Source of the DNA: Halanaerobiaceae bacterium
GTDB taxonomy: Bacteria; Bacillota; Halanaerobiia; Halanaerobiales; Halarsenatibacteraceae
Assembly (NCBI GenBank): GCA_003554685.1
Contig: PWHA01000083.1
Coordinates: 1-7,115 of the forward strand
Direction of reading: 5' to 3'
Length of the DNA: 7,115 nt
Under the pieces are notes generated by a model. The model was not told the origin of the DNA. It ran no database searches and saw nothing but the letters and a program-made list of their open reading frames with translations. Below, piece after piece: positions 1-6,136 of the stretch. Positions within the stretch are counted from its first letter, which is position 1. Every line of letters starts with the position of its first letter. The position numbers and the translations under genes were made by a program.

Positions 1-423
1 CTGGATACAATTGTCGAGGATTTTCTTCTAGAGCTGGAAAAAACCAGTATGTCCAAGTCCTATAAGATGCCGGTTTTGCTGGCTCTGGTTGAGGATGGCC
101 TCCTGCAGCAGAGTGTTTCCCTGGAAAAAGTCGGACGCAGCTTCATGAACTTCTATCGCAAGCATAAACTGCATCAGAAAGATTTAAGTGACAAGAAGCA
201 CCGCAACTGGCAGGATTGGGATCTGGAAAAATTTAAGAAAGAGGCAGTTAAAAATCCGGTTCACTTTTTAAGCAAAAGAAAGTATTTTATCCATGATGAA
301 GTTAATCAGGAATTCCGGCTTAATTCAGATTTGTTTCCGTATTTTACCCCTCTGCTGACGGAACATTATCTTGATATAGTAAAATTTAGGAAGACCAGGT
401 ATTTCCAGCGGAGATTTAAATGA
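1..423 (+). CDS. DEAD/DEAH-box restriction-type helicase, C-terminal end only (partial)
   Basis: The frame is open from the first base to the TGA at 421-423, giving 140 codons of a gene that begins upstream of the window. An internal ATG at 49 is probably not the start, because the frame continues before it and no ribosome binding site precedes it. The visible protein matches, from memory, the conserved tail of large DEAD/DEAH (superfamily 2) helicases found in defence islands. The pattern is SKSYKMPVLLAL, then a VSLEKVGRSFMNFYR helix, then HQKDLSDK, NPVHFLSK and an Arg/Phe-rich end (YFQRRF). The ATPase motifs are outside the window, so helicase activity is inferred from this tail alone. The protein would act on DNA in the cytoplasm. 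A 281-bp gap and a hairpin separate it from the McrB-like gene, so it is probably a separate transcription unit. It could instead be a helicase fused to another nuclease domain upstream. Confidence 0.75.
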   Translation: MDTIVEDFLLELEKTSMSKSYKMPVLLALVEDGLLQQSVSLEKVGRSFMNFYRKHKLHQKDLSDKKHRNWQDWDLEKFKKEAVKNPVHFLSKRKYFIHDEVNQEFRLNSDLFPYFTPLLTEHYLDIVKFRKTRYFQRRFK

Positions 424-442
424 TATAGTTTCACTATATTTT
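423..442 (+). terminator. AT-rich hairpin at the helicase stop codon, possible weak terminator
   Basis: A perfect 7-bp inverted repeat (ATATAGT, 3-nt loop TTC, ACTATAT) spans 423-439 and is followed by TTT. It starts on the last base of the helicase stop codon. The position suits an intrinsic terminator, but the stem has only one G-C pair and the T tract is short, so it would be weak. It could equally be an operator-like palindrome. Confidence 0.35.
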
Positions 443-478
443 GTGATTATAAAATTTTACTTAAGAGTCCTTTATTAA

Positions 479-628
479 ATATCTGTGAATCTGGAGCTGG
501 TTAAATTGTATGAGGCTGTGTTAAAGGGCAAATTTTCTTTATCAATGAGAAGAATGGAAGATATACTGACTTCAAATGTTTTCTCTTTTTTCAAGCATGC
601 AGATAGGACCATATTTTTGTATGAGTAA
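479..628 (+). pseudogene. Remnant of the N-terminus of a defence-type protein
   Basis: A short frame is open from just after the TAA at 476-478 to the TAA at 626-628. From the possible GTG start at 485 it would encode about 47 residues, but no good ribosome binding site precedes that codon. The peptide has a non-random look: a LVKLYEAVLKGKFSLS helix, then RRMEDILTSNVFSFFKHADR, then TIFLYE and a stop. The RMED-LTSNVF pattern resembles, from memory, the N-terminus of uncharacterised, possibly nuclease-like proteins encoded next to restriction genes. I cannot name the family. The frame stops where such a protein would only be beginning, and no continuation is seen in the other frames before the McrB-like gene. 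A 3' deletion is the simplest reading. A functional small protein or a chance ORF in AT-rich DNA remains possible. Confidence 0.4.
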
Positions 629-637
629 TATAGAGCT

Positions 638-674
638 TTATAATTGTTCTTACAAGGTGAAAATTATAATTGTT
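638..674 (+). repeat. 11-bp direct repeat TTATAATTGTT upstream of the McrB-like gene
   Basis: Two identical copies of TTATAATTGTT lie at 638-648 and 664-674, with start points 26 bp apart. Each contains a perfect TATAAT. They could be tandem -10 elements or paired binding sites for a regulator of the restriction operon. The region is AT-rich, so a chance match is not excluded. Confidence 0.5.
644..670 (+). promoter_or_regulatory. Candidate promoter for the McrB/McrC-like operon
   Basis: A perfect -10 hexamer TATAAT lies at 665-670, with a weak -35 match (TTGTTC, 644-649) at a short 15-bp spacing. Transcription would start near 677, about 50 bp before the McrB-like ATG. A second TATAAT at 639-644 could serve an upstream start. 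The AT-rich context and poor -35 keep confidence low, but a promoter is expected here because the gene follows a long gap. Confidence 0.4.
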
Positions 675-712
675 TATGTAAAAGCTTATTATTATCCTCA
701 ATAAGTGATTAT

Positions 713-717
713 GGAGG
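713..717 (+). promoter_or_regulatory. Ribosome binding site that sets the McrB-like start
   Basis: GGAGG lies 8 nt before the ATG at 726. Two earlier in-frame starts, GTG 705 and ATG 711, are disfavoured: this site lies downstream of both and neither has its own. The ATG at 726 also brings the N-terminus close to the beginning of the MrcB_N domain. Confidence 0.8.
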
Positions 718-725
718 CCCAAAAC

Positions 726-2960
726 ATGCCGAATCTGCTTGATTATTTTAAAAAGATTATTCAGGAATATCAAACTGCTCGCCAGCAAGAAGACTTTACC
801 GGCCATGAGCTAGGTGATATTTTCCGTCAAGAGTTACCTTCTCTGCTTGGCGAGTATCTCAGAGATAATCCCGATTTTGCCCAAGATAATTACCAGATTA
901 AAGGTTCCATTGGTATGGGTCATTGGGCTAAAGTTCCCTGGCTGGCTGTGCTGGATAAAGAGATAACCACCACTACTCAGGAAGGAGTTTATGTAGTTTA
1001 TCTTTTTTCTGAAGATATGGAAAGACTTTATCTCACCTTAAATCAGGGAGTTACCAACACCTCTGCTCAGGAACGGGAAGAGGTGAAAAACGAAGCTCGC
1101 AATCAGTTGGACCTATCTCAATTGACAACCACCGATGACGTTGAACTTGCCACCAGTGGTACCGGTCAGAAGTATGAGGATTCCACTATTGGCTATATTT
1201 TATATCGTGCTCAGGATCTTTTAACCGATAGCTATTCTGAAGAGAAGTTAAAGTCAGATTTATATCTTTTACTGGATAAATATCAAGACTTCAAGCAGCA
1301 GATTTACCAGTCCCACCAGCAAACTGATCGGGAACTAATTTTCCGCAAACAGGTTGACAAATCCATTTTTAAATATGGTTTTACCATTCCTCAGAAGCAC
1401 CATCAGCATTTTCTGTCCAGAATAGAATTGGATCGAGGAGAATCCACTCTGATTAATCTTTTCATTCAGGGCAAGCAGTATCAGGCTTCTTTAAGAAATG
1501 TTGATCGCGATACCAGTAGTCTAACACTTCAAATTCGCTATGATAGCAATCATGAACTTCGCCAGCTGCTACAAAAATCTTTTCCTGACACTTATAGTAA
1601 AGTTGCAGCAGATCAAGAGCCTGATGAAACGATCGAGGAATCCGCTGAAGATTATGAGGGAGTTTATGGGGCTGAATATATTGAAATCTATTCGACCTCC
1701 CAACCGGATAGCTATGAGCTTAAGCTTTCACCTTTTGGGAAGCACCAGGATCCAGAGCTTGTCAGAGAGAACGGCAACAAATATATTTCTGCTCGAAATA
1801 TGAATACCTCGGCAATGATCAATCATCTCAAATCTTTCATCCAATCCCGGGGTTTTTACTATCCCGATGGTATGATCGAAAACTTCTATTTATCTCTTAA
1901 AACCAAGCCCTTTGTGCTCTTAGCTGGCATCTCGGGCACTGGCAAGACCCGGCTGGTTAAACTCTTTGCCGAAGCCTTAAATTGCACCCCTGATAATAAA
2001 CGTTTTCAGCTTATCTCGGTCCGTCCTGATTGGAATGATAGTTCTGATCTCTTGGGTTATCAGAATATTAAGGATGAATTCCTCCCTGGACCCATGATAA
2101 AGATCATCAAACATGCTAAAGAGAACCCTGAAGATATTCATCTGGTCTGTCTCGATGAGATGAATCTAGCTCGGGTTGAATACTATTTTAGTGAATTTTT
2201 AAGCAAGATGGAAACCAGAAGCTGGCAGAATGATCGCCCTCGCACCACCTGCCTTTTTACCGAGGATGATTTTGCTAGTGATAAAGATGTAGAAGAATAT
2301 GCCGGACTCCGCATTCCAGCCAATCTTTTTATTGTTGGCACAGTCAATATGGATGAAACCACCCATCCCTTTAGCAAAAAAGTGCTGGACCGTGCCAATA
2401 CTATCGAATTCTCCCGGGTGAAGTTGAGCCAGTATCAGCTTAGCCAGGATAGCCCCACCCCCAAACCCCTGACTGAGGTTAAGCTGGATTTTCTCTTACC
2501 CGAATATCTTTCGCTAAATGACTGCTCTCGGGAGCATAAGGAAGAGATCGACCGGGTTATCGCTGAACTGGAAAAGGTCAACCAGATCTTAAACCAGTCC
2601 AGTCTCCATGTTGGCTACCGGGTCCGGGACGAAGTTATTTTTTATCTCCTCTATAATCAGCGCCATTCCCTGCTTGTCTGGGAAGATGCCTTTGATTTCC
2701 AGCTGATGCAGAAGATTCTGCCTCGCATTCAGGGTAGCTCAGCTGCCATCAAGCAGGTTCTTAAGGATCTATTTCAGCTGGCAGCTCCGGATTACAGCTT
2801 TGCCGAGGATATCAATGTAGGTGAAGATGCCCTAAATTATGCTCGGAGCGAAGAACCTCAAACTGCTGGAGGCGTTTTGCTTTATCCTCGCTCGGCTGAA
2901 AAGATTGCCTATATGCTCAAGAAAATGGAAGAGAACCGCTTCACCTCCTACTGGCTCTAG
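726..2960 (+). CDS. mcrB: McrB-family AAA+ GTPase with MrcB_N (DUF3578) N-terminal domain
   Basis: This 744-residue protein is the predicted motor subunit of a McrBC-like, modification-dependent restriction system. Residues about 4-168 match the MrcB_N (DUF3578) domain, with GSIGMGHWAKVPW at 60-72, YVVYLF at 89-94 and LNQG at 105-108. Residues about 200-290 form a separate, probably beta-rich region of unknown name. An acidic linker follows near 294-322. The AAA+ domain starts near 370. It has Walker A GISGTGKT (401-408), a VRPDW...LLGY segment (432-445), Walker B LVCLDE with D477 and E478, the McrB signature MNLARVEYYFSEFL, and GTVNMDET (N541, D543), the NTxD-type motif of McrB GTPases. R556 in LDRAN is a candidate arginine finger. 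GTP rather than ATP use is inferred from the family. The protein should assemble into a ring that recruits the McrC-like product encoded 56 bp downstream. The modified base or target recognised cannot be read from the sequence. Confidence 0.93.
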   Translation: MPNLLDYFKKIIQEYQTARQQEDFTGHELGDIFRQELPSLLGEYLRDNPDFAQDNYQIKGSIGMGHWAKVPWLAVLDKEITTTTQEGVYVVYLFSEDMERLYLTLNQGVTNTSAQEREEVKNEARNQLDLSQLTTTDDVELATSGTGQKYEDSTIGYILYRAQDLLTDSYSEEKLKSDLYLLLDKYQDFKQQIYQSHQQTDRELIFRKQVDKSIFKYGFTIPQKHHQHFLSRIELDRGESTLINLFIQGKQYQASLRNVDRDTSSLTLQIRYDSNHELRQLLQKSFPDTYSKVAADQEPDETIEESAEDYEGVYGAEYIEIYSTSQPDSYELKLSPFGKHQDPELVRENGNKYISARNMNTSAMINHLKSFIQSRGFYYPDGMIENFYLSLKTKPFVLLAGISGTGKTRLVKLFAEALNCTPDNKRFQLISVRPDWNDSSDLLGYQNIKDEFLPGPMIKIIKHAKENPEDIHLVCLDEMNLARVEYYFSEFLSKMETRSWQNDRPRTTCLFTEDDFASDKDVEEYAGLRIPANLFIVGTVNMDETTHPFSKKVLDRANTIEFSRVKLSQYQLSQDSPTPKPLTEVKLDFLLPEYLSLNDCSREHKEEIDRVIAELEKVNQILNQSSLHVGYRVRDEVIFYLLYNQRHSLLVWEDAFDFQLMQKILPRIQGSSAAIKQVLKDLFQLAAPDYSFAEDINVGEDALNYARSEEPQTAGGVLLYPRSAEKIAYMLKKMEENRFTSYWL

Positions 2961-3003
2961 CATTTAAATAATTTTTTCTCTTGATTTAAAATTGAGTTAT
3001 CTC

Positions 3004-3009
3004 AGGAGG
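3004..3009 (+). promoter_or_regulatory. Consensus ribosome binding site of the McrC-like gene
   Basis: A perfect AGGAGG lies 7 nt before the ATG at 3017. The 56-bp gap after the McrB-like stop is T-rich but shows no convincing terminator, so co-transcription with its own strong translation start is the likely arrangement. Confidence 0.8.
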
Positions 3010-3016
3010 CTAAAAG

Positions 3017-5968
3017 ATGAGCAGCGAAAAAGCAGATACTCCTAATAACTCTCAGGATCTTATCACTATTAAAACCGATAAGTTTCAACTTTATATTAAA
3101 GGCGAACCCAATCATCCCCGGGTTAATTATCTCCGGGGAGGGGAACTGGCTGAGATCTATCAGTCTCTTCTCCAGGTTGAACCTGTCAATTGTCAAATTG
3201 AGAGTTTCACCTATTATGATCCCCAGGATCCGGGAAGAGATTATCTTCAGACTCCTGGAGAAAAAGTTTTTCCTCTCTTTTATGAGGAACAGGAATATCA
3301 AATTTTAATTGAAGGCCGGAATGGGGTCCAGCCTCAGTTTTTTCATGAAAATAAAAATCTCCGCCAGGCTGTTACTCCTCTGCCCGGTCAGGAAAACGCT
3401 CTCTGGGGCAGCCTCAATTTTCGCAGTGATGTCGGCTACTCCGAACTTGTTATCAAAACTGCACCCGGAAATGCTGCCAGGCAGGTTAAACCATATACTG
3501 ACAACCTCACAACTACTGTTTCCGGTCAGACCCTTCTGATTTTGAGAATTGAAGTCTTTCCCACCAAGATTGATTACCGCAGTGATTATCAGTCCCTGCT
3601 TGAAGATGTCAACCGCAAAGTTTACAACCTGGCCTACGATTTCCTCCGCCGTACCTTTCAAGATATGCAGATTAAAGAAGCTGATCAGATCAGCGATGCT
3701 GAATTTTTCAGCATCATTCAGCAGATTTTTCAGGATTTTCGTCAGGCTTTTACCCGGATTGAGCAGTCACCTCACCATGAGCTGCAGAAAAAGCGCCAGG
3801 TGCTGCCTGCCGCCCGGGTGAAACAGGTCGATCGGGAAAGTCTCAAGTGGCTTCGTAAAAACCCCGAAGTCTACGATCAAGATCTGGAACTGCCGGTCAG
3901 GATGCTCAACATCGCTCGCAAGATCAAAATTGATACTTTTGAGAACCGCTTTCTCCGCTGGATTATGGAAGAATTGATCACCAGAATTACTACTTTCAAG
4001 CGCCGTTATCGCAGCCGACTGGGAGAAGATAACCTCGATCCCCGGGTAATTTCCCGGGCTGATGAAATGATAGCTGAACTGGATCGTTTTCTCCAGCAGA
4101 CTTTTCTCACTGAGGTCGGTCAGCTTCACCAGTTTGATTCTCTATCTCTAGTTCTGCAGTTAGCTCCCGGTTACCGGGAGATCTATCGCTATTATCTCAT
4201 GTTAATTAAAGGTTTAGCCCTCAACGGAGAGCTTTTCCGCCTCTCCATGAAGCAGCTCTGGCAGCTCTATGAATACTGGTGCTATCTGGAACTCAACAGC
4301 ATTCTCCAGGAGAAATACAAGCTGATCAAAAGCAACCTGATCGACTTCGACTATTCAGGCATTTACGTTACCTTGAATACCGGCCGTCAGGCCAGGGTTC
4401 GTTATCAGCACCCGACAACTGGCGAGCAGTTTTCTTTGATTTACAACAAGAAATTTCCCGCCGGAGATAAAACCGGCCTCACCACTTCCCAGCAGCCTGA
4501 CAATGTGCTGGCCCTCAACAAGACTGATATTTTTTCTGATATCGAGTATAATTTTGTCTTTGATGCTAAGTACCGCCTCGATCCCGGCGATGCTAATCGA
4601 CCTCCCGGTCCCGAGGAAGAAACCATCAATACCATGCACCGCTATCGCGATGCTATTATTCATCGTGCGCCGGATGCTCCGACTGGAGAATTGGCAAACA
4701 ATTTGGCAAATAATTTATCAAACAGTTCGGCAAACGATTTAGCAAACAGTTTAGCAAATAATTCAGCAGGTAAGGCAAGCTTATCAGAAAATTCACCAGG
4801 GGATCCACCAGCTGATTCACCGGGTGATTCACTAGGCGATTCAGCAGCTGATTCACCTGGCGATTCATTAGGTGATTCCTGGCTTAATAATTGGCGAGAT
4901 AACTTCAAACGGCGGGTAGTAGGGGCTTTCGTTCTTTTTCCCTATGATAATGAAGAGAGATTTCGCCAGCACCGCTTTTATCGCAGCATCAAACAGGTCA
5001 ATGTCGGTGCTCTGCCCTTTCTGCCCAATCATACCGAACTGGTAGAGGAGATGCTCGAGGAAATTATTGAAGAGTCAGCCCTGACCAGTTATGAACGCCA
5101 TATCTTGCCGGAAGGCAGCCAGAGTTATCAGCAGGCTCTCGATTTTAAGCAGGATGTCCTGGTTGGTTCCCTTGGCAGTTGTCAGCAGCTGGACTTTTGC
5201 CTGGCTAACAATCTCTATTACCTGCCCTTCAGCGAAAGCATCCTCAACCAGAAACTAGACTACCTGGCCATCTATCAGAGCCAGCGCCGCTTTGGTGAAG
5301 AAACAGCCGGCATCAAATACTATGCCGCCATTGAGCAGATTCAGGTGAAAAAAAGAAGTGAAATACCATTTCCCGAATCTCAGACACTCAATAAGAACCG
5401 ACAAAAGAACCGGCAAAACAGTAGTAGTAATGACAGTAAAAATAATGATTATGTAGATAACAAGCAATCATTGTCAGGTAAAACAAAGGAGAACTACTTT
5501 GTTTTCTCCCTCTCAGATTGGCAGCAGCTCCCTAATAATATAAAACCGGAAGGTTATGGAGTCCAGGGCTCTCACATTTACACCAATTTCATGCTGCTGC
5601 AGAAAGCCAGCACCCTGCCCGAACTCAGCATCAAATCTCTCCGGGAATGGCGCCTCTGGCTGGAACTTAAGCGCCTGAAACGAGAAATCAAGGTGGTTTT
5701 GGATGAAACAGGACAGACTGGATCCAGTTCCGGCCATAAGGCTAAATCAGGATCCCAAAAAGATATTGTATCGAAAGAGAAGACTGAAATTAAATTTAAA
5801 ACCAGAGCCCGCAGACTTAGCAAATTAACTAATATCACAGGCTTTGCCGATGGAGATGTTACAATTTCGGTTGAAAGAGAGGGTCTTAAAGTGAATGGCA
5901 GTATCATTAAGTTTGTTGATTTTCTTCATAATCCTCGTAGGGGTTTAAAGAAAATTTTTTCAGAGTAA
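3017..5968 (+). CDS. McrC-like protein: DUF2357 plus PD-(D/E)XK nuclease domain with a tetrapeptide-repeat insertion
   Basis: This 983-residue protein is the predicted nuclease partner of the upstream McrB-like GTPase. Residues about 20-320 fit the DUF2357 domain of McrC-like proteins. At 413-430, LWQLYEYWCYLELNSIL matches the entry to the PD-(D/E)XK nuclease domain (PDDEXK_7, formerly DUF524). The active site is readable: D495 in QPDNVLAL, then D516 and K518 in FVFDAKYR, followed by the MHRYRDA helix at 540-546. After that helix comes a 62-residue low-complexity insertion (559-620) made of tetrapeptides. The domain then resumes at RRVVGAFVLFPYD (632-644). The C-terminal part (about 717-890) has a compact, strand-rich look and is interrupted by an Asn/Lys/Ser-rich stretch at 786-826. 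A third polar stretch lies at 899-923. The insertions appear to account for much of the unusual length. No frameshift or lost catalytic residue is seen, so the nuclease is probably active. No clear terminator follows the stop. Confidence 0.9.
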   Translation: MSSEKADTPNNSQDLITIKTDKFQLYIKGEPNHPRVNYLRGGELAEIYQSLLQVEPVNCQIESFTYYDPQDPGRDYLQTPGEKVFPLFYEEQEYQILIEGRNGVQPQFFHENKNLRQAVTPLPGQENALWGSLNFRSDVGYSELVIKTAPGNAARQVKPYTDNLTTTVSGQTLLILRIEVFPTKIDYRSDYQSLLEDVNRKVYNLAYDFLRRTFQDMQIKEADQISDAEFFSIIQQIFQDFRQAFTRIEQSPHHELQKKRQVLPAARVKQVDRESLKWLRKNPEVYDQDLELPVRMLNIARKIKIDTFENRFLRWIMEELITRITTFKRRYRSRLGEDNLDPRVISRADEMIAELDRFLQQTFLTEVGQLHQFDSLSLVLQLAPGYREIYRYYLMLIKGLALNGELFRLSMKQLWQLYEYWCYLELNSILQEKYKLIKSNLIDFDYSGIYVTLNTGRQARVRYQHPTTGEQFSLIYNKKFPAGDKTGLTTSQQPDNVLALNKTDIFSDIEYNFVFDAKYRLDPGDANRPPGPEEETINTMHRYRDAIIHRAPDAPTGELANNLANNLSNSSANDLANSLANNSAGKASLSENSPGDPPADSPGDSLGDSAADSPGDSLGDSWLNNWRDNFKRRVVGAFVLFPYDNEERFRQHRFYRSIKQVNVGALPFLPNHTELVEEMLEEIIEESALTSYERHILPEGSQSYQQALDFKQDVLVGSLGSCQQLDFCLANNLYYLPFSESILNQKLDYLAIYQSQRRFGEETAGIKYYAAIEQIQVKKRSEIPFPESQTLNKNRQKNRQNSSSNDSKNNDYVDNKQSLSGKTKENYFVFSLSDWQQLPNNIKPEGYGVQGSHIYTNFMLLQKASTLPELSIKSLREWRLWLELKRLKREIKVVLDETGQTGSSSGHKAKSGSQKDIVSKEKTEIKFKTRARRLSKLTNITGFADGDVTISVEREGLKVNGSIIKFVDFLHNPRRGLKKIFSE
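4691..4876 (+). repeat. 12-bp tandem repeat, 15 units, inside the nuclease coding sequence
   Basis: Fifteen 12-bp units run in frame, interrupted once by 6 bp (GCAAGC, 4775-4780). Units 1-7 (4691-4774) follow TTAGCAAACAAT and encode LANN, LANN, LSNS, SAND, LANS, LANN, SAGK. A unit at 4781-4792 encodes LSEN. Units 9-15 (4793-4876) follow TCACCGGGTGAT and encode SPGD, PPAD, SPGD, SLGD, SAAD, SPGD, SLGD. The last six units also form two 36-bp copies (4805-4840 and 4841-4876) that match at 30 of 36 positions. Changes in copy number would keep the reading frame. Confidence 0.95.
5393..5416 (+). repeat. Second 12-bp tandem duplication (KNRQ twice)
   Basis: Two 12-bp copies, AAGAACCGACAA and AAGAACCGGCAA, differ by one silent base and encode KNRQKNRQ (residues 793-800). 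They lie within the polar stretch 786-826 of the McrC-like protein and have the same unit length as the larger array. Confidence 0.8.
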
Positions 5969-6028
5969 AGAAAAAAACTAGATAAGGATATTCAGCAGGA
6001 GCTAGCAGGTGTAGATGTTAAACTAAAA

Positions 6029-6069
6029 TGACCAGTTTATTTCCAACAGTTTTGACCACTTCATTTCCA
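6029..6069 (+). repeat. Subterminal direct repeats of the IS21 left end
   Basis: Two 17-bp copies, TGACCAGTTTATTTCCA (6029-6045) and TGACCACTTCATTTCCA (6053-6069), match at 15 of 17 positions with start points 24 bp apart. IS21 elements typically carry several such repeats near each end as transposase binding sites, and that role is inferred here. Confidence 0.8.
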
Positions 6070-6080
6070 TTTTCTATACC
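6052..6080 (+). promoter_or_regulatory. Candidate istA promoter within the IS end
   Basis: TTGACC (6052-6057) is five of six to the -35 consensus. It is followed after exactly 17 bp by TATACC (6075-6080), four of six to the -10 consensus. Transcription would begin near 6086-6088. The -35 overlaps the second subterminal repeat, so a bound transposase could repress its own gene. Confidence 0.5.
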
Positions 6081-6127
6081 GGTTCTGATAGAATAAGTGT
6101 ATATTTATTAAAATCTATCAGGACTGG
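6079..6127 (+). promoter_or_regulatory. Hairpin covering the start of the istA ribosome binding site
   Basis: Bases 6079-6092 pair with 6114-6127 over 14 bp: 12 Watson-Crick pairs and two G-U pairs, around a 21-nt AT-rich loop. The core is CTGATAGA against TCTATCAG. The right arm takes in the first two G of the GGAGG at 6126-6130 that serves the istA ATG at 6137. A transcript entering from outside the element could form the whole stem and mask the site. One started at the predicted internal promoter would lack most of the left arm. Confidence 0.55.
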
Positions 6128-6136
6128 AGGCTTACT

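Noticed and set aside
705..725. Earlier starts for the McrB-like gene (GTG 705, ATG 711)
   Set aside because: The only good ribosome binding site, GGAGG at 713-717, lies downstream of both and is correctly placed for ATG 726.
591..806. Antisense open frame across the McrB-like promoter and start
   Set aside because: It runs through AT-rich intergenic DNA and over the McrB-like coding start, has no ribosome binding site, and its composition (Ile/Leu/Asn/Tyr) is what AT-rich DNA gives by chance.
2961..3016. Terminator between the McrB-like and McrC-like genes
   Set aside because: ATTTAAAT followed by a T run is present, but the palindrome is too short and has no G-C pairs, so no stable stem can form. 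Co-transcription is more likely.
3305..3661. Antisense open frame within the McrC-like gene
   Set aside because: It lies wholly opposite the DUF2357 coding region, has no recognisable motifs, and is best explained as a shadow of the sense gene.
4691..4876. CRISPR-like array
   Set aside because: Units are contiguous 12-bp copies without unique spacers and lie in frame within a coding gene.
4660..4908. Antisense open frame with repetitive residues across the tandem repeat
   Set aside because: A 12-bp repeat keeps other frames open because its period is a multiple of three. The sense strand holds the conserved nuclease motifs on both sides.
5969..6009. Terminator after the McrC-like gene
   Set aside because: The stretch has an A run and scattered CTAG/GCTAGC motifs but no stem followed by a T tract on the + strand.
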